DNA from: Nitrospira sp. ND1
GTDB taxonomy: Bacteria > Nitrospirota > Nitrospiria > Nitrospirales > Nitrospiraceae
DNA: 64,000 nucleotides
Direction of reading: 5' to 3'
Assembly (NCBI RefSeq): GCF_900170025.1
Contig: NZ_FWEX01000006.1
Span: 1,945,089 to 2,009,088 of the forward strand
Shown: positions 17,684 through 25,776 of the stretch, one piece after another
Layout of the letters: each line of letters opens with the position of its first letter
Position numbering within the stretch: the first letter of the stretch is position 1
Program-made: the position numbers and the translations under genes
The notes under the pieces: model-generated
Databases searched by the model: none
Told to the model about the DNA's origin: nothing
What the model saw: only the letters and a program-made list of their open reading frames with translations

Positions 17684-18212
17684 GGCCCAGGGTGATGTGA
17701 CTTTCCTGAATGCGGGCGGTCAGCGTGGAAGGCACGACGAAGGCGTAGTCCACCATGCCGGCCAGTTTGCCGCCGGTTCCGCCGGTCCAGGCGATCGTGG
17801 TGAGGCCCAGGGCTTTGGCCGCCTCGACCCCTTTCAACACGTTGGGGGAGTTGCCGCTGGTGCTGATCGCAATCGCCACATCTCCACGCTGCCCGTGTGC
17901 CTGAACCTGACGGGCGAACAGCTCCTCGAAGCCGTAGTCGTTGGCGATGCAGGTGATGGCGGCAATATCCGTGGCGAGGGCAATGGCCGGCAACGGGGCA
18001 CGTTCGCGCTTATAGCGGCCGACAAACTCGGCGGCGATGTGCGCGGCATCGGTGGAGCTGCCGCCGTTGCCGAAGAGCAAGACTTTATGTCCGGCCTGAA
18101 ACGCGCCGCCGATGAGCTGTGCGACCTGTACGATTCGGTCGGCATGGTCCCGCGCGAAGCGCCGCTTGATCTCGGCGCTGTCGTCGAAGGCCTTGATGGC
18201 AAATTCTTTCAT
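17634..18212 (-). CDS. gmhA: Sedoheptulose 7-phosphate isomerase GmhA
   Basis: A 192-aa SIS-domain protein that catalyses the first step of ADP-heptose synthesis (sedoheptulose-7-P to heptose-7-P). Characteristic stretches are LLFGNGGSSTDAAHIAAEFVGRY, ISTSGNSPNVLKGVEAAKALG and the C-terminal IQESHITLGHVLCELIE, with Glu and His residues at the usual zinc-ligand positions. Length matches the family. It overlaps the downstream gene by 50 bp, suggesting coupled translation. Confidence 0.95.
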   Translation of the reverse strand: MKEFAIKAFDDSAEIKRRFARDHADRIVQVAQLIGGAFQAGHKVLLFGNGGSSTDAAHIAAEFVGRYKRERAPLPAIALATDIAAITCIANDYGFEELFARQVQAHGQRGDVAIAISTSGNSPNVLKGVEAAKALGLTTIAWTGGTGGKLAGMVDYAFVVPSTLTARIQESHITLGHVLCELIEDHVLANPA

Positions 18213-18266
18213 CGTCCGGAATTGTAGGGAAGCCCCGAGTCACTGTCAAACGACCGCAGACGTCTT

Positions 18267-19220
18267 TTACTTTCCCGGAGATGTGGGCGAAGACCGTTTC
18301 GTGATCATGTTCATCGCCAGCGTCAGCATCGACCCGACATCCGAGACGTTGGCGGGGAGCACGAGGGTGTTGCTGGCTTTGGCCAGTTCCCCGAACTTGG
18401 TGATGTACTGCTCGGCGACGCGCAGCTGCACGGCTTCGTAGCCGCCCGGAATTTGCGTGGATTCGGCGACTTTGCGGAGTCCGTCTGCCGTGGCGCCGGC
18501 GATGGCCATAATCGCGGAGGCTGCGCCCTCGGCCTCGTTGATCTGCTGCTGTTTCTTCGCCTCGGAGGCCTTGATGACCTGCTGCTTCTCGCCTTCCGCC
18601 TGGTTGATGGCGGCGTCGCGTTCGCCCTCGGAGGTCAGAATCACCGCGCGTTTTTCCCGTTCGGCCCGCATTTGTTTTTCCATCGCGGCCAGCACGTCTT
18701 TCGGCGGCGTGATGTTCTTGATCTCGTACCGCAGCACCTTCACGCCCCAGGGTTCCGTCGCCTTGTCCAGCTCATTCACAACCTGGCTGTTGATATTGGT
18801 GCGCTCTTCGAAGGTGCGGTCGAGTTCGATTTTGCCGATCTCGCTCCGGAGGGCGGTCTGAGCCAGCTGCGTGATCGCAAAGCGATAGTCGCTGATGCCG
18901 TAGGAGGCTCGCTGCGGATCCAGCACCTTGGAATAGAGAATGCCGTCGACGCCGACCTGTACGTTGTCGCGCGTGATGCAGATCTGTTCGGGAATATCGA
19001 TGGCGGTTTCTTTCAGCGAGTGTTTGTACTGCACACTGTCGAGGAACGGCCACAGGATGTGGAACCCCGCGCCGAGTGTCCGTGAGTACCGGCCCAGCCG
19101 CTCGACGACGTAGGCGCTCTGTTGCGGCACGACACGCGCGGTTTTCGAGATGACGAGCAGGACGAGGCCTGCAAGAAAAATGACAACCCAGAGTCCGCCT
19201 GGCATTCCGCTATCCTCCAT
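18267..19220 (-). CDS. qmcA: SPFH/band 7 membrane protein (QmcA/paraslipin type)
   Basis: A 317-aa protein with one N-terminal TM helix (residues 7-25) and an SPFH domain (VVPQQSAYVVERLGRYSRTLGAGFHILWPF). A long Ala/Glu/Gln-rich coiled coil (about 185-245) precedes a conserved end (EQYITKFGELAKASNTLVLP). Such proteins oligomerise into membrane microdomain scaffolds. It follows nfeD by 12 bp on the same strand; stomatin-NfeD pairs are a well known conserved operon. Confidence 0.92.
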   Translation of the reverse strand: MEDSGMPGGLWVVIFLAGLVLLVISKTARVVPQQSAYVVERLGRYSRTLGAGFHILWPFLDSVQYKHSLKETAIDIPEQICITRDNVQVGVDGILYSKVLDPQRASYGISDYRFAITQLAQTALRSEIGKIELDRTFEERTNINSQVVNELDKATEPWGVKVLRYEIKNITPPKDVLAAMEKQMRAEREKRAVILTSEGERDAAINQAEGEKQQVIKASEAKKQQQINEAEGAASAIMAIAGATADGLRKVAESTQIPGGYEAVQLRVAEQYITKFGELAKASNTLVLPANVSDVGSMLTLAMNMITKRSSPTSPGK

Positions 19221-19232
19221 GATGGTGCGACC

Positions 19233-19667
19233 TCATTCAGGTTTGATCCACAGGGTGATGCCGTCTACGCGATCCACGAGGCTGCGTTGTCCTTTGAGCA
19301 GCGGCTTGTCGCCGGCGTTGTGCGCATTCCAGGTGCTGCCCCGGCATTCCGCCTTGCCCGTGGCGCCGGGAGGAAGGTCGTCCAGGACGATGGCGGTTTC
19401 GCCGCCCATGGTATCGACCGATGAGACGTTGCCCCGGTCGGCCGTCATGAGACGGCGGAGCGGGGGACGAAGGATGACGAGGGAAGCGACCGAGAAGACC
19501 GAAAACAGGAGCCAGGACATCCATTCACTGTGAATCATGCCCAGGCCGACCAGCGCGCCGACAACCAGCGCCCCGATACCGAAGAACAACATGTAAAACC
19601 CGCCGGGTGTGACGATTTCGCTGCCGAGCAGAAACAGTCCCAGAAAGGCCCAGAGCCACCAGGTCAT
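19233..19667 (-). CDS. nfeD: NfeD family membrane protein
   Basis: A 144-aa short NfeD without the protease domain. Two hydrophobic segments (residues 1-42) and a third near 50-68 precede a soluble OB-fold beta-barrel domain (GETAIVLDDLPPGATGKAECRGSTWNAHN). It probably partners the adjacent SPFH protein. It carries its own near-consensus promoter upstream and the start has GAGGAGGTGCG directly before it. Confidence 0.88.
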   Translation of the reverse strand: MTWWLWAFLGLFLLGSEIVTPGGFYMLFFGIGALVVGALVGLGMIHSEWMSWLLFSVFSVASLVILRPPLRRLMTADRGNVSSVDTMGGETAIVLDDLPPGATGKAECRGSTWNAHNAGDKPLLKGQRSLVDRVDGITLWIKPE

Positions 19668-19719
19668 CGCACCTCCTCAGCCGTCACGGGCAGCGGGGTT
19701 GTCTCGTGATTCACGCGGA

Positions 19720-19748
19720 AGTCTATGCGTCTTTCCCGGGACCGTCAA
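19720..19748 (-). promoter_or_regulatory. Putative sigma70 promoter for nfeD-qmcA
   Basis: On the minus strand: TTGACG (19748-19743), 17-bp spacer, TAGACT (19725-19720). It lies about 53 bp upstream of the nfeD start and is divergent to the promoter of the CARF gene. Confidence 0.55.
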
Positions 19749-19772
19749 GAACTGTGAGGAAAGCGTCGTTCG

Positions 19773-19801
19773 TTGAAGCAGCCGGAGTGCAGTGGTATAG
19801 T
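19773..19801 (+). promoter_or_regulatory. Putative promoter of CARF gene (leaderless)
   Basis: TTGAAG (19773-19778), a 17-bp spacer and TATAGT (19796-19801) end 8 bp before the ATG at 19810. Transcription would start at or within two bases of the start codon. No Shine-Dalgarno sequence is present. Confidence 0.55.
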
Positions 19802-19809
19802 CCGCGGTC

Positions 19810-21066
19810 ATGCCTGCGGATACTCCTGTCAAAGCGCTCATCCTCGCCTTCACCGACGCGCCGTCGCTCGCCGCGTATGTGATCAACCGGCTGCAGCCGG
19901 AATTGCTCTGCTTTTTCGTGCCGGAATCGGCGAAGACGCTGGTTGAGGAGGCGGTGCAACCGCTCGTACAGCAGATGCCGAAGCGCTGGGACTGGGTGGT
20001 GACGCCCGATCCGGCCGATGTCATTGCCTGTCATCAGGCCCTGTCACGATCTATTCACGACCTCTTTCGAAATTGGGCCGTGCAGGTGGGCGAGGTGGTG
20101 GTCGATTTGACCGGAGCGACTCCCGCCATGGCCGCGGCGCTGGCGACGGTGAGCCAACCCTGGACGTCGCGAGTCATCAGTCTGGTCGATGCGGAGGGCC
20201 GCGAAGAGGGTGAGGCGATCGCGATCGGCGGGTTGGCCAAGTATTGGCTGCAAGGCAATCCCTGGGATGAGTCGGCGGTCGTGGTGCGCCGTGAGGCCAG
20301 CGACGCCTTTAATCATGGTTCATTCAGGGCCGCAGCCACCCTGTTTCATACGCTGGAAGCTCGCGTGAGCGGGGGACAGAAACCCCTGTATCGTGCCTTG
20401 GGCGAATTGGCGTTGGGGTACGGGTTGTGGGAGCAGTTTCACTACCGCCAGGCATGGGACAAGCTGAAGACCTCGTTGAAGGCGCTCGATATGGCGTCGC
20501 TCTGGGGCGGGCCGCCGGGGTTAAAGGCGCTCCTGCCGTTCATTAAAGCCAATAACGGATTTTTGGAAAAGCTGGTACTGGATCCCGCCGACGTGAAGGA
20601 AGGGGTAGTGCTCGATCTGCTCGCGCATGCCCATCGTCGTGCCCACGTGGACCATGACCATGAGCGGGCCATGGTGGCGCTCGTGCGCGCAATGGAAGCC
20701 TGCGCCCAGCGGCAACTGTTCAAACAGTACAAGATCAAGACCTGGGATGTGCAGCCGGAGCAATTGCCTGACGCGATGCGCGACACCTGCCGCACCTGTT
20801 ACCTCGATGATGTGGACGGGAAGTATAAGCTCCCATTGCAAAGCCAGTTCCGGGCCCTGGCCGGTCTTGGCGATCAAATGGGGCAGGCCTTTCTTCGCGA
20901 TTGGCCCAAGATGAAGCCGCTGCTCGACGCCGCCAACCATGCGGTGTTGGGCCACGGGTTTGAGGCCATCAAATCCGAGCGGGTGCAGCAACTGTCCGAT
21001 GTGGTCATGAAACTCACGGGCGTGAACGAGTCCTCGTTGCCGAAGTTTCCGGTTCTCAATCTCTAG
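19810..21066 (+). CDS. Orphan CARF/Csm6-like protein (TIGR02710-like)
   Basis: A 418-aa protein whose layout matches the TIGR02710 CRISPR-associated group. An N-terminal Rossmann-like CARF domain (about 8-150) has the loop VVDLTGATPAMAAA (residues 97-110), where CARF proteins carry the ligand-binding DxTGGTK-type motif. A middle helical part includes LLAHAHRRAHVDHDHERAMVALVRAME, followed by a C-terminal HEPN-like segment ending ANHAVLGHGFEAI. In active Csm6/Csx1 relatives this end reads RN-x5-H; here Arg is Ala375 while His382 stays, so RNase activity may be lost. CARF domains bind cyclic oligoadenylates. No CRISPR array or cas gene is in the window. Transcription appears leaderless. Confidence 0.65.
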   Translation: MPADTPVKALILAFTDAPSLAAYVINRLQPELLCFFVPESAKTLVEEAVQPLVQQMPKRWDWVVTPDPADVIACHQALSRSIHDLFRNWAVQVGEVVVDLTGATPAMAAALATVSQPWTSRVISLVDAEGREEGEAIAIGGLAKYWLQGNPWDESAVVVRREASDAFNHGSFRAAATLFHTLEARVSGGQKPLYRALGELALGYGLWEQFHYRQAWDKLKTSLKALDMASLWGGPPGLKALLPFIKANNGFLEKLVLDPADVKEGVVLDLLAHAHRRAHVDHDHERAMVALVRAMEACAQRQLFKQYKIKTWDVQPEQLPDAMRDTCRTCYLDDVDGKYKLPLQSQFRALAGLGDQMGQAFLRDWPKMKPLLDAANHAVLGHGFEAIKSERVQQLSDVVMKLTGVNESSLPKFPVLNL

Positions 21067-21072
21067 CCGACG

Positions 21073-21474
21073 ATGGAGATTCGCATTTACTACGAGGACA
21101 CCGATTGCGGCGGGGTGGTGTACTACGCCAACTATCTGAAGTATTTCGAGCGGGCGAGGACGCAGTATCTCGAAGAGCGAGGCCTCTCGGTTGCAGAGTT
21201 ACGGGACGGCGGGACGCAGTTTATGGTCGTGCATGCAGAACTGGACTATCGGTCACCTGCCCGCTATGGTGACACCTTAACCATCGACACGAACCTCGCG
21301 GCGGTGGGCCAGGCTTCTCTCACCTTTGCCCATGTCATGAGAGAACGGACGAGCGGGCGCGTGGTGGTCGAAGGCTCGGCCAAGTTGGTGACGGTGGATG
21401 ACAACTTGAAAGTAAAGCGACTCGACAAACCCACCTTGGCTGCGTTACAAGGACCTCCAGAGACGAGGAGCTAA
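21073..21474 (+). CDS. YbgC-type acyl-CoA thioesterase
   Basis: A 133-aa hotdog-fold thioesterase. The 4-hydroxybenzoyl-CoA thioesterase signature YYEDTDCGGVVYYANYLKYFERART contains the catalytic Asp. YbgC proteins associate with the Tol-Pal envelope system in proteobacteria, but no tol gene is visible here. It starts 6 bp after the CARF gene and its stop overlaps the next start by one base. Confidence 0.92.
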   Translation: MEIRIYYEDTDCGGVVYYANYLKYFERARTQYLEERGLSVAELRDGGTQFMVVHAELDYRSPARYGDTLTIDTNLAAVGQASLTFAHVMRERTSGRVVVEGSAKLVTVDDNLKVKRLDKPTLAALQGPPETRS

Positions 21475-21587
21475 TGGACAAACTCGGTACATGGCTGGCG
21501 GTGACGGGCGTGGCGATCGGTTTCGTCGTCCTCGCCTGGTTGCTCTTTTCCGATAATCCCGCCGACAAGAAAAAGAAGAAACCGTAA
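21474..21587 (+). CDS. Small single-TM membrane protein (37 aa)
   Basis: A 37-aa open frame whose ATG shares its A with the preceding TAA stop. A GAGGAG ribosome site lies 4-5 bases upstream, inside the end of the thioesterase gene. It encodes one hydrophobic helix (residues 6-24, WLAVTGVAIGFVVLAWLLF) followed by a polar DNPAD and a Lys-rich tail (KKKKKP), the expected topology of a small inner-membrane protein with a cytoplasmic basic end. Function unknown. Confidence 0.7.
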   Translation: MDKLGTWLAVTGVAIGFVVLAWLLFSDNPADKKKKKP

Positions 21588-21738
21588 GCCCTCCTCGCCT
21601 CTCCTCCCGCAAAGGCATGTTCCCACCGTTGTTGCAGCGCCTATTCCCTATCTCATGGGCGGAATGACGACGCGTTGAGCAACGAACGTAATTTCCACCA
21701 ACGTTCGGACGTTGCGTCCATCAACCGGAGCCATTGAC

Positions 21739-22977
21739 TCAAGGCTGGGCTGCGATCTGGGGCGGGTGGAGCAGACTGTCGAGGGCAGTATTCACCAGCG
21801 TCGCTACGATGCGGTGGCCGCGTTCATCCGGATGGGCGAGGTCGAGGTAGAGACTCGCGTCCTGGGCGAGGACCTGACCCGCTTCGACGACGACAGCGCC
21901 ATGCCGGCGGGCAACGGCTCGCACGATGTCGTTGTATTCACTGTCGAGGCGGAGCGGCCTCCCGCCGTGGGTCAGTTTCCAGGCGGGGAGGGTGAGGCTC
22001 GCCGTGATCGTCGCTTCTTCTGACGCCCCGCGCTGTTCCAGGACTACGGCGAGGTATTTCCTGGCGAGATCCGAGAACCAGTTGTCCATGTTCACGGCAA
22101 TCCGCAGTTCCGCTTCGGCCTGTGCCTGCCGTCCGGCATTCAGGTGGGCGATGCCTGCCCGCAGATGTTCGGAGTGAGCCGGATTATCCTGAAATGCAAC
22201 GAAGACCAGCGGCACGTGCCGTTCCTGGCAGAATCGTGCGATGCGCTCAAGATTCTGCCGATACTGGTCTGGCGAGACCCGGGTCGGCGCTGTTCTTGCG
22301 TCAACGGTCGTGCTGCCGTCGCCGCTTCGTTTCATGAGGTGTAATCTGATCAGCAGGTGCTGGAGGCCTCGGTACAGATAGATCTTCTCTCTGAAGTCCA
22401 TCCGATGCAGCAGTGCCTCCCGCTCGAATTTTTCGTGGCTGTCGGTGGCCGCTTCCGAGGGCACCACTCGACGATCGTTGAAACTGAACGAGGCGATGAC
22501 GACATCCGGGCGGACGCGGTCGAAATATTTGAGCAGTGCCGTATACCCCTGGAAAGAGCTGTATCCGCTTACGCCCAGGTTGATCACGTCGGCATCCGGG
22601 CGCAGATCGTCCAGCACTTCCGGGTACGCATTACGGGTCGGCACACCCCACCCGAAGGTATTGGAGTCGCCGATCGCAAGGATACGCTTGTGGGTCGTAT
22701 CGCCGATCTGTGCCGTATCGACGGCGAAGAGCCCCTGCGCATCGAATTCACGCAGGTATCGAGCGGGCTCATGCCGATGCATCTCTCCCGCAACGAGCCC
22801 CTTGAAGTGCGGGCGACGTTCCCACCCCAAATCCGGCGTGTATCGATACCAGTCAGGCTGCTCCGGGGCCAGATCGGCCTGCGCCGTCAGCAGGGCTCGC
22901 GATACCCCTTCAAGGACCAGTAAGCCGGTCAGTGTGAGCGCCACGCCGATCAGGGCTGCGGTCAGACGAGACTTCAT
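21739..22977 (-). CDS. SGNH/GDSL-like hydrolase with internal TPR-like helices
   Basis: A 412-aa protein with an N-terminal TM anchor (residues 7-28) and an extracytoplasmic SGNH hydrolase fold. Motifs: ILAIGDSNTFGWGV (block I Ser), NLGVSGYSS (Gly), SFSFNDRR (Asn) and DLAHPDERGH (Asp/His). Between blocks III and V is an inserted helical pair (AGIAHLNAGRQAQAEAELRIAVNMDNWFSDLA) resembling a TPR repeat. The substrate is unknown; related membrane SGNH proteins handle acylated polysaccharide. Start ATG at 22977 has GGAG ten bases upstream; the frame extends to 23127 without such support. Confidence 0.82.
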   Translation of the reverse strand: MKSRLTAALIGVALTLTGLLVLEGVSRALLTAQADLAPEQPDWYRYTPDLGWERRPHFKGLVAGEMHRHEPARYLREFDAQGLFAVDTAQIGDTTHKRILAIGDSNTFGWGVPTRNAYPEVLDDLRPDADVINLGVSGYSSFQGYTALLKYFDRVRPDVVIASFSFNDRRVVPSEAATDSHEKFEREALLHRMDFREKIYLYRGLQHLLIRLHLMKRSGDGSTTVDARTAPTRVSPDQYRQNLERIARFCQERHVPLVFVAFQDNPAHSEHLRAGIAHLNAGRQAQAEAELRIAVNMDNWFSDLARKYLAVVLEQRGASEEATITASLTLPAWKLTHGGRPLRLDSEYNDIVRAVARRHGAVVVEAGQVLAQDASLYLDLAHPDERGHRIVATLVNTALDSLLHPPQIAAQP

Positions 22978-23098
22978 GCACAGACTCCGATCGTTGCGGC
23001 GTTCCTCCAAGTCACAGCGCCCTCGGGCGGAACGTCGGGGCGGAACCAGGAGGGAAAGAGTTTCGGGCCCGGTCAGTGAGCGACCGATGCCGTGACTT

Positions 23099-23127
23099 AG
23101 TATTGAGGAAGAGATCCGACTTGCCAA
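23099..23127 (-). promoter_or_regulatory. Putative sigma70 promoter for the SGNH gene
   Basis: On the minus strand: TTGGCA (23127-23122), 17-bp spacer, AATACT (23104-23099). The predicted leader to the ATG at 22977 is about 115 nt. The remainder of the 290-bp gap 22978-23268 shows nothing else apart from the palindrome at 23239-23272. Confidence 0.4.
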
Positions 23128-23238
23128 GCAAAGCGTAAAGTTTTGCAGGGGCGGGGACGGGCGGGTGGTTTATCCCAATCTGAGTGGAGGGACCCTCCCC
23201 ATGGAAGGTTGAAAGAAGGCAATGGCCCGCTGTTCCCG

Positions 23239-23272
23239 CTAGCCCGGACTATTCATGAATAATCGGGGCTAG
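23239..23272. repeat. CTAG-bounded palindrome with ATTCATGAAT core
   Basis: CTAGCCC and GGGCTAG arms enclose a perfect palindromic centre ATTCATGAAT. The right-hand CTA supplies the stop codon (TAG on the minus strand) of the lipoprotein gene at 23269. A related half-element lies at the phosphofructokinase stop codon (35309-35330). Confidence 0.65.
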
Positions 23273-23940
23273 GGAGGCGCGGTGAGATCGGTCTCGATCC
23301 AGGTGATGTAAAACAGGGCCGTGTACTGATCGTAGTGTGTACGACCGATGATCGTGGCGGACGATCCTTTGTATGCGCCGGTGAGATTGTCGAAGACATC
23401 GAGGTGGAATCTGGCATAGCCGCTTTGGGCCTGAAGCTTATACAGCGTCAGCTCAGGAAGGGCAAAGGGAACGACCACGCTTTGGATGGGCGGCATGCCG
23501 ACAAACGTCAGGCCCTGCATGGTGCCGAGCGCTTCGATGGCCACACGGACGAGGTAGGCAGGATGATCGTCGCGTTTGCGAATACGATAGCCCATCCGGC
23601 CGAGCGCCACCGCGACCGTATCCCGGACGAACAGGAAATCCACGGTGGGATCCTGCACCGTGCCGGAGGTTTGGTCACGCATGTTTAATCGCCCGCGATC
23701 GATGTAAAACCCGCTGACTTCCAGATGCAGATCGGCCTGCGCCGGAAGCGTCAGTGTGAGATTCGTCAAGGCTTGATCCACGGCTCCTGTCAGCAGCAGT
23801 TGCTCCACCGCCGTCCGCGGCGTACGCGAAATCTCCTGCTCGATGGCACAGCCGGCACAGAACAGTGAGAGGGCAAGCCACGTGCCTGTGATTCGCCATT
23901 GGCGGCAACCAGTCCTGTCTTGGAATAATCGAACGGTCAT
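23269..23940 (-). CDS. Hypothetical lipoprotein
   Basis: A 223-aa lipoprotein I do not recognise. The signal peptide ends in a lipobox-like FCAGC (Cys about residue 30). The mature part has beta-rich stretches (ADLHLEVSGFYIDRG; PPIQSVVVPFALPELTLYKLQ; ARFHLDVFDNLTGAYKGSSATIIGRTHYDQYT) and probably faces the periplasm. Start ATG at 23940 has AGGA upstream; the open frame to 24075 overlaps the neighbouring gene's end. It follows a GDSL esterase gene by 67 bp on the same strand. Confidence 0.72.
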   Translation of the reverse strand: MTVRLFQDRTGCRQWRITGTWLALSLFCAGCAIEQEISRTPRTAVEQLLLTGAVDQALTNLTLTLPAQADLHLEVSGFYIDRGRLNMRDQTSGTVQDPTVDFLFVRDTVAVALGRMGYRIRKRDDHPAYLVRVAIEALGTMQGLTFVGMPPIQSVVVPFALPELTLYKLQAQSGYARFHLDVFDNLTGAYKGSSATIIGRTHYDQYTALFYITWIETDLTAPP

Positions 23941-24007
23941 GTCATGAATCCTAGCGCGCCGGTGCTGTTCCAGCCGGATGAGATAGTGCCCCTGCACCGA
24001 CCTGTTT

Positions 24008-24748
24008 TCATTCGCCCAGCAATGTTTTAACCAGGTCTTCCATGCCCTCGGCCCATAGGCGGTACCCGCGTTCATTGGGGTGCAAGGCGTCCGGCATGAC
24101 CTCCTCGGAGAGGCGTCCTGCCTTGTCGAGGAAACGCGGGCCCAGGTCGAGGAAAAACACGTGGCGCTGGTCGGCGAAGGCCCGCAATCGTTCGTTGACG
24201 GCCTGGTTCACGCGACGCAGTTGGTCGTTGGCGGACTGGCCTCTGGGAAACACCGCCAATAACAAGATTTTGGTTTGCGGCAAGCGAGTGCGTAACGTAG
24301 TCAGAATCGCATGGACTCCGGCAGCGGTTTCTTCCGGGGGATCCTCGCGCCTGGTCGCGTTATTCGTTCCGATCATCACGATCGCCAGTTTGGGAGTGAT
24401 GCCGTCGATTTCACCATGTTGGAGCCGCCAAAGGACGTTGTCGGTCTGATCGCTGTTAAATCCCAGGTTCACCGCCTGACGGCGTCCGTAAAAGGTATCC
24501 CAGACCCGGCGGCCATCCTCTTCCCATCCCTGCGTGATGGAATCTCCGATGAACAACAGATCGACAGGTCCTTGCTGAATGCGGGCCACGGCGCGCGCAT
24601 GACGCGCAGACCACCAGGATGCGGTCTGTGGGGCAGGAATCGTGGCCTTGATCTGTTCGGCGGAGACTGAGGCGGGCCAGATGGAGAGGAAGGCAAACCC
24701 AAGCAAGAAGGGGAGAAAAGACAGGACAAGGGATGGGCGACGGCGCAT
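24008..24748 (-). CDS. Secreted SGNH/GDSL hydrolase (PAF-acetylhydrolase type)
   Basis: A 246-aa exported protein. Signal peptide (1-30, ending VSAEQ), then LLFIGDSITQGWEEDG (nucleophile Ser), GRRQAVNLGFNSDQTDNVLWRL, IVMIGTNNA (Gly/Asn) and PDALHPNERGYRLWAEGM (Asp/His). This resembles the catalytic subunit of brain PAF acetylhydrolase and bacterial carbohydrate esterases, so removal of acetyl groups from glycans or lipids is likely. Start supported by GGAGGGTCC directly upstream. Confidence 0.9.
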   Translation of the reverse strand: MRRRPSLVLSFLPFLLGFAFLSIWPASVSAEQIKATIPAPQTASWWSARHARAVARIQQGPVDLLFIGDSITQGWEEDGRRVWDTFYGRRQAVNLGFNSDQTDNVLWRLQHGEIDGITPKLAIVMIGTNNATRREDPPEETAAGVHAILTTLRTRLPQTKILLLAVFPRGQSANDQLRRVNQAVNERLRAFADQRHVFFLDLGPRFLDKAGRLSEEVMPDALHPNERGYRLWAEGMEDLVKTLLGE

Positions 24749-24893
24749 ACGGACCCTCCAGCGATGATCTGTGATTCTTATCGCACGAATTGCGTCAGAT
24801 CAAGCCTGTGCGCTCGCGCCGAGGGCCGGTGGTGCACACACATCTCACGCGAGGTCATCGGTTAGGTCAAGGCCTCACTGCAGGCTCTCTGCG

Positions 24894-25574
24894 TCATCCG
24901 TGGCAACAGCCCTCGTGGCCGGTTGTCGATTTTATGGAGGAGGCCGGTTGCGCGTCCAACGCGACGGACGGAACCCCATCTTCCGCCTCCGGCGTGAGGA
25001 CGAGTGTCTTGAGGCGCGCCCAGGGAAAAGCCGTGCCCGGATCGCTACGCCGGGCCGGGTCCAGCTTCGCGTGCGAGACGACATGTTTCAGGTTGGGATA
25101 TTTGGCCCAGCAATAGCGCACGATCTGCGCGGTGGCGTGGATTTGCCAGTCGGAAAATCGATCGCTGCCGGCCTGACGGTTGACCACCTCGATCCCGAGC
25201 GACCAGTGGTTGACCTTGTCGGCGCCGTCGTTGATGCTCGGGTGTGAACAGGAATTCCTGACGTGCCAGGCAGCCCTGGCCTCCGGGGCACAGGCCCAGA
25301 CCAATTGCCCATGCTGCGGCTCATCTTCATCCGGCAGCAGCCAGTGAAACGACGCCTTGCCTTCCTTCATCACGGAGACGGCTCCGGCCGAACTCGAACC
25401 GGCGGTCGCATGAATGACCAGCGCTTTGATGCCTAAGATGGCGTCGAAGATGCGGCTCGACGTGCTGGTTTCCCAATAGGCTTGAATGCCGGGGTACCAG
25501 ACTTCGTTGAGCATCACATCGGATGGGCGCCCTCGTTGCGGCAGGTTGAATTGATAGGTGGAGGGATTGGGCAT
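24894..25574 (-). CDS. N-acetylmuramoyl-L-alanine amidase (Amidase_2)
   Basis: A 226-aa amidase_2/PGRP-type domain: ALVIHATAG (zinc His), ASFHWLLPDE, AWHVRNS, SLGIEVVNRQ and VVSHAKLDPARRSDPG (zinc His and catalytic region). It would cleave the bond between MurNAc and the stem peptide. No signal peptide is seen, which is more like phage or cytosolic/accessory amidases than a housekeeping cell-division enzyme. The ribosome site GGAGGAACCACC precedes the ATG. Confidence 0.87.
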   Translation of the reverse strand: MPNPSTYQFNLPQRGRPSDVMLNEVWYPGIQAYWETSTSSRIFDAILGIKALVIHATAGSSSAGAVSVMKEGKASFHWLLPDEDEPQHGQLVWACAPEARAAWHVRNSCSHPSINDGADKVNHWSLGIEVVNRQAGSDRFSDWQIHATAQIVRYCWAKYPNLKHVVSHAKLDPARRSDPGTAFPWARLKTLVLTPEAEDGVPSVALDAQPASSIKSTTGHEGCCHG

Positions 25575-25605
25575 GGTGGTTCCTCCGTTGGACTCCTCCC
25601 GAGTC

Positions 25606-25776
25606 TCACACCTCTGAGACTGAACCCTTGCGCAGCCTCAGCACGAGGTGGTGGCGAGAGAAAGCAAATGGGACTGATCCTCCGTTGCCGTGGATCTCTT
25701 CACGACACGGCTCGGCAATGCGTATAGCATAAACGGAGAGAACTGTAAGGAGTCCGACAACGTTTTGTTTCATCAT
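25606..25776 (-). CDS. Possible coupled small ORF (56 aa)
   Basis: An open frame whose ATG overlaps the stop of the upstream membrane-protein gene as TGATG, the usual geometry for translational coupling. The peptide starts with a short hydrophobic stretch (NVVGLLTVLSVYAIRIA) and then is polar. There is no recognised homology and no independent ribosome site, so it may be fortuitous. Confidence 0.25.
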   Translation of the reverse strand: MMKQNVVGLLTVLSVYAIRIAEPCREEIHGNGGSVPFAFSRHHLVLRLRKGSVSEV

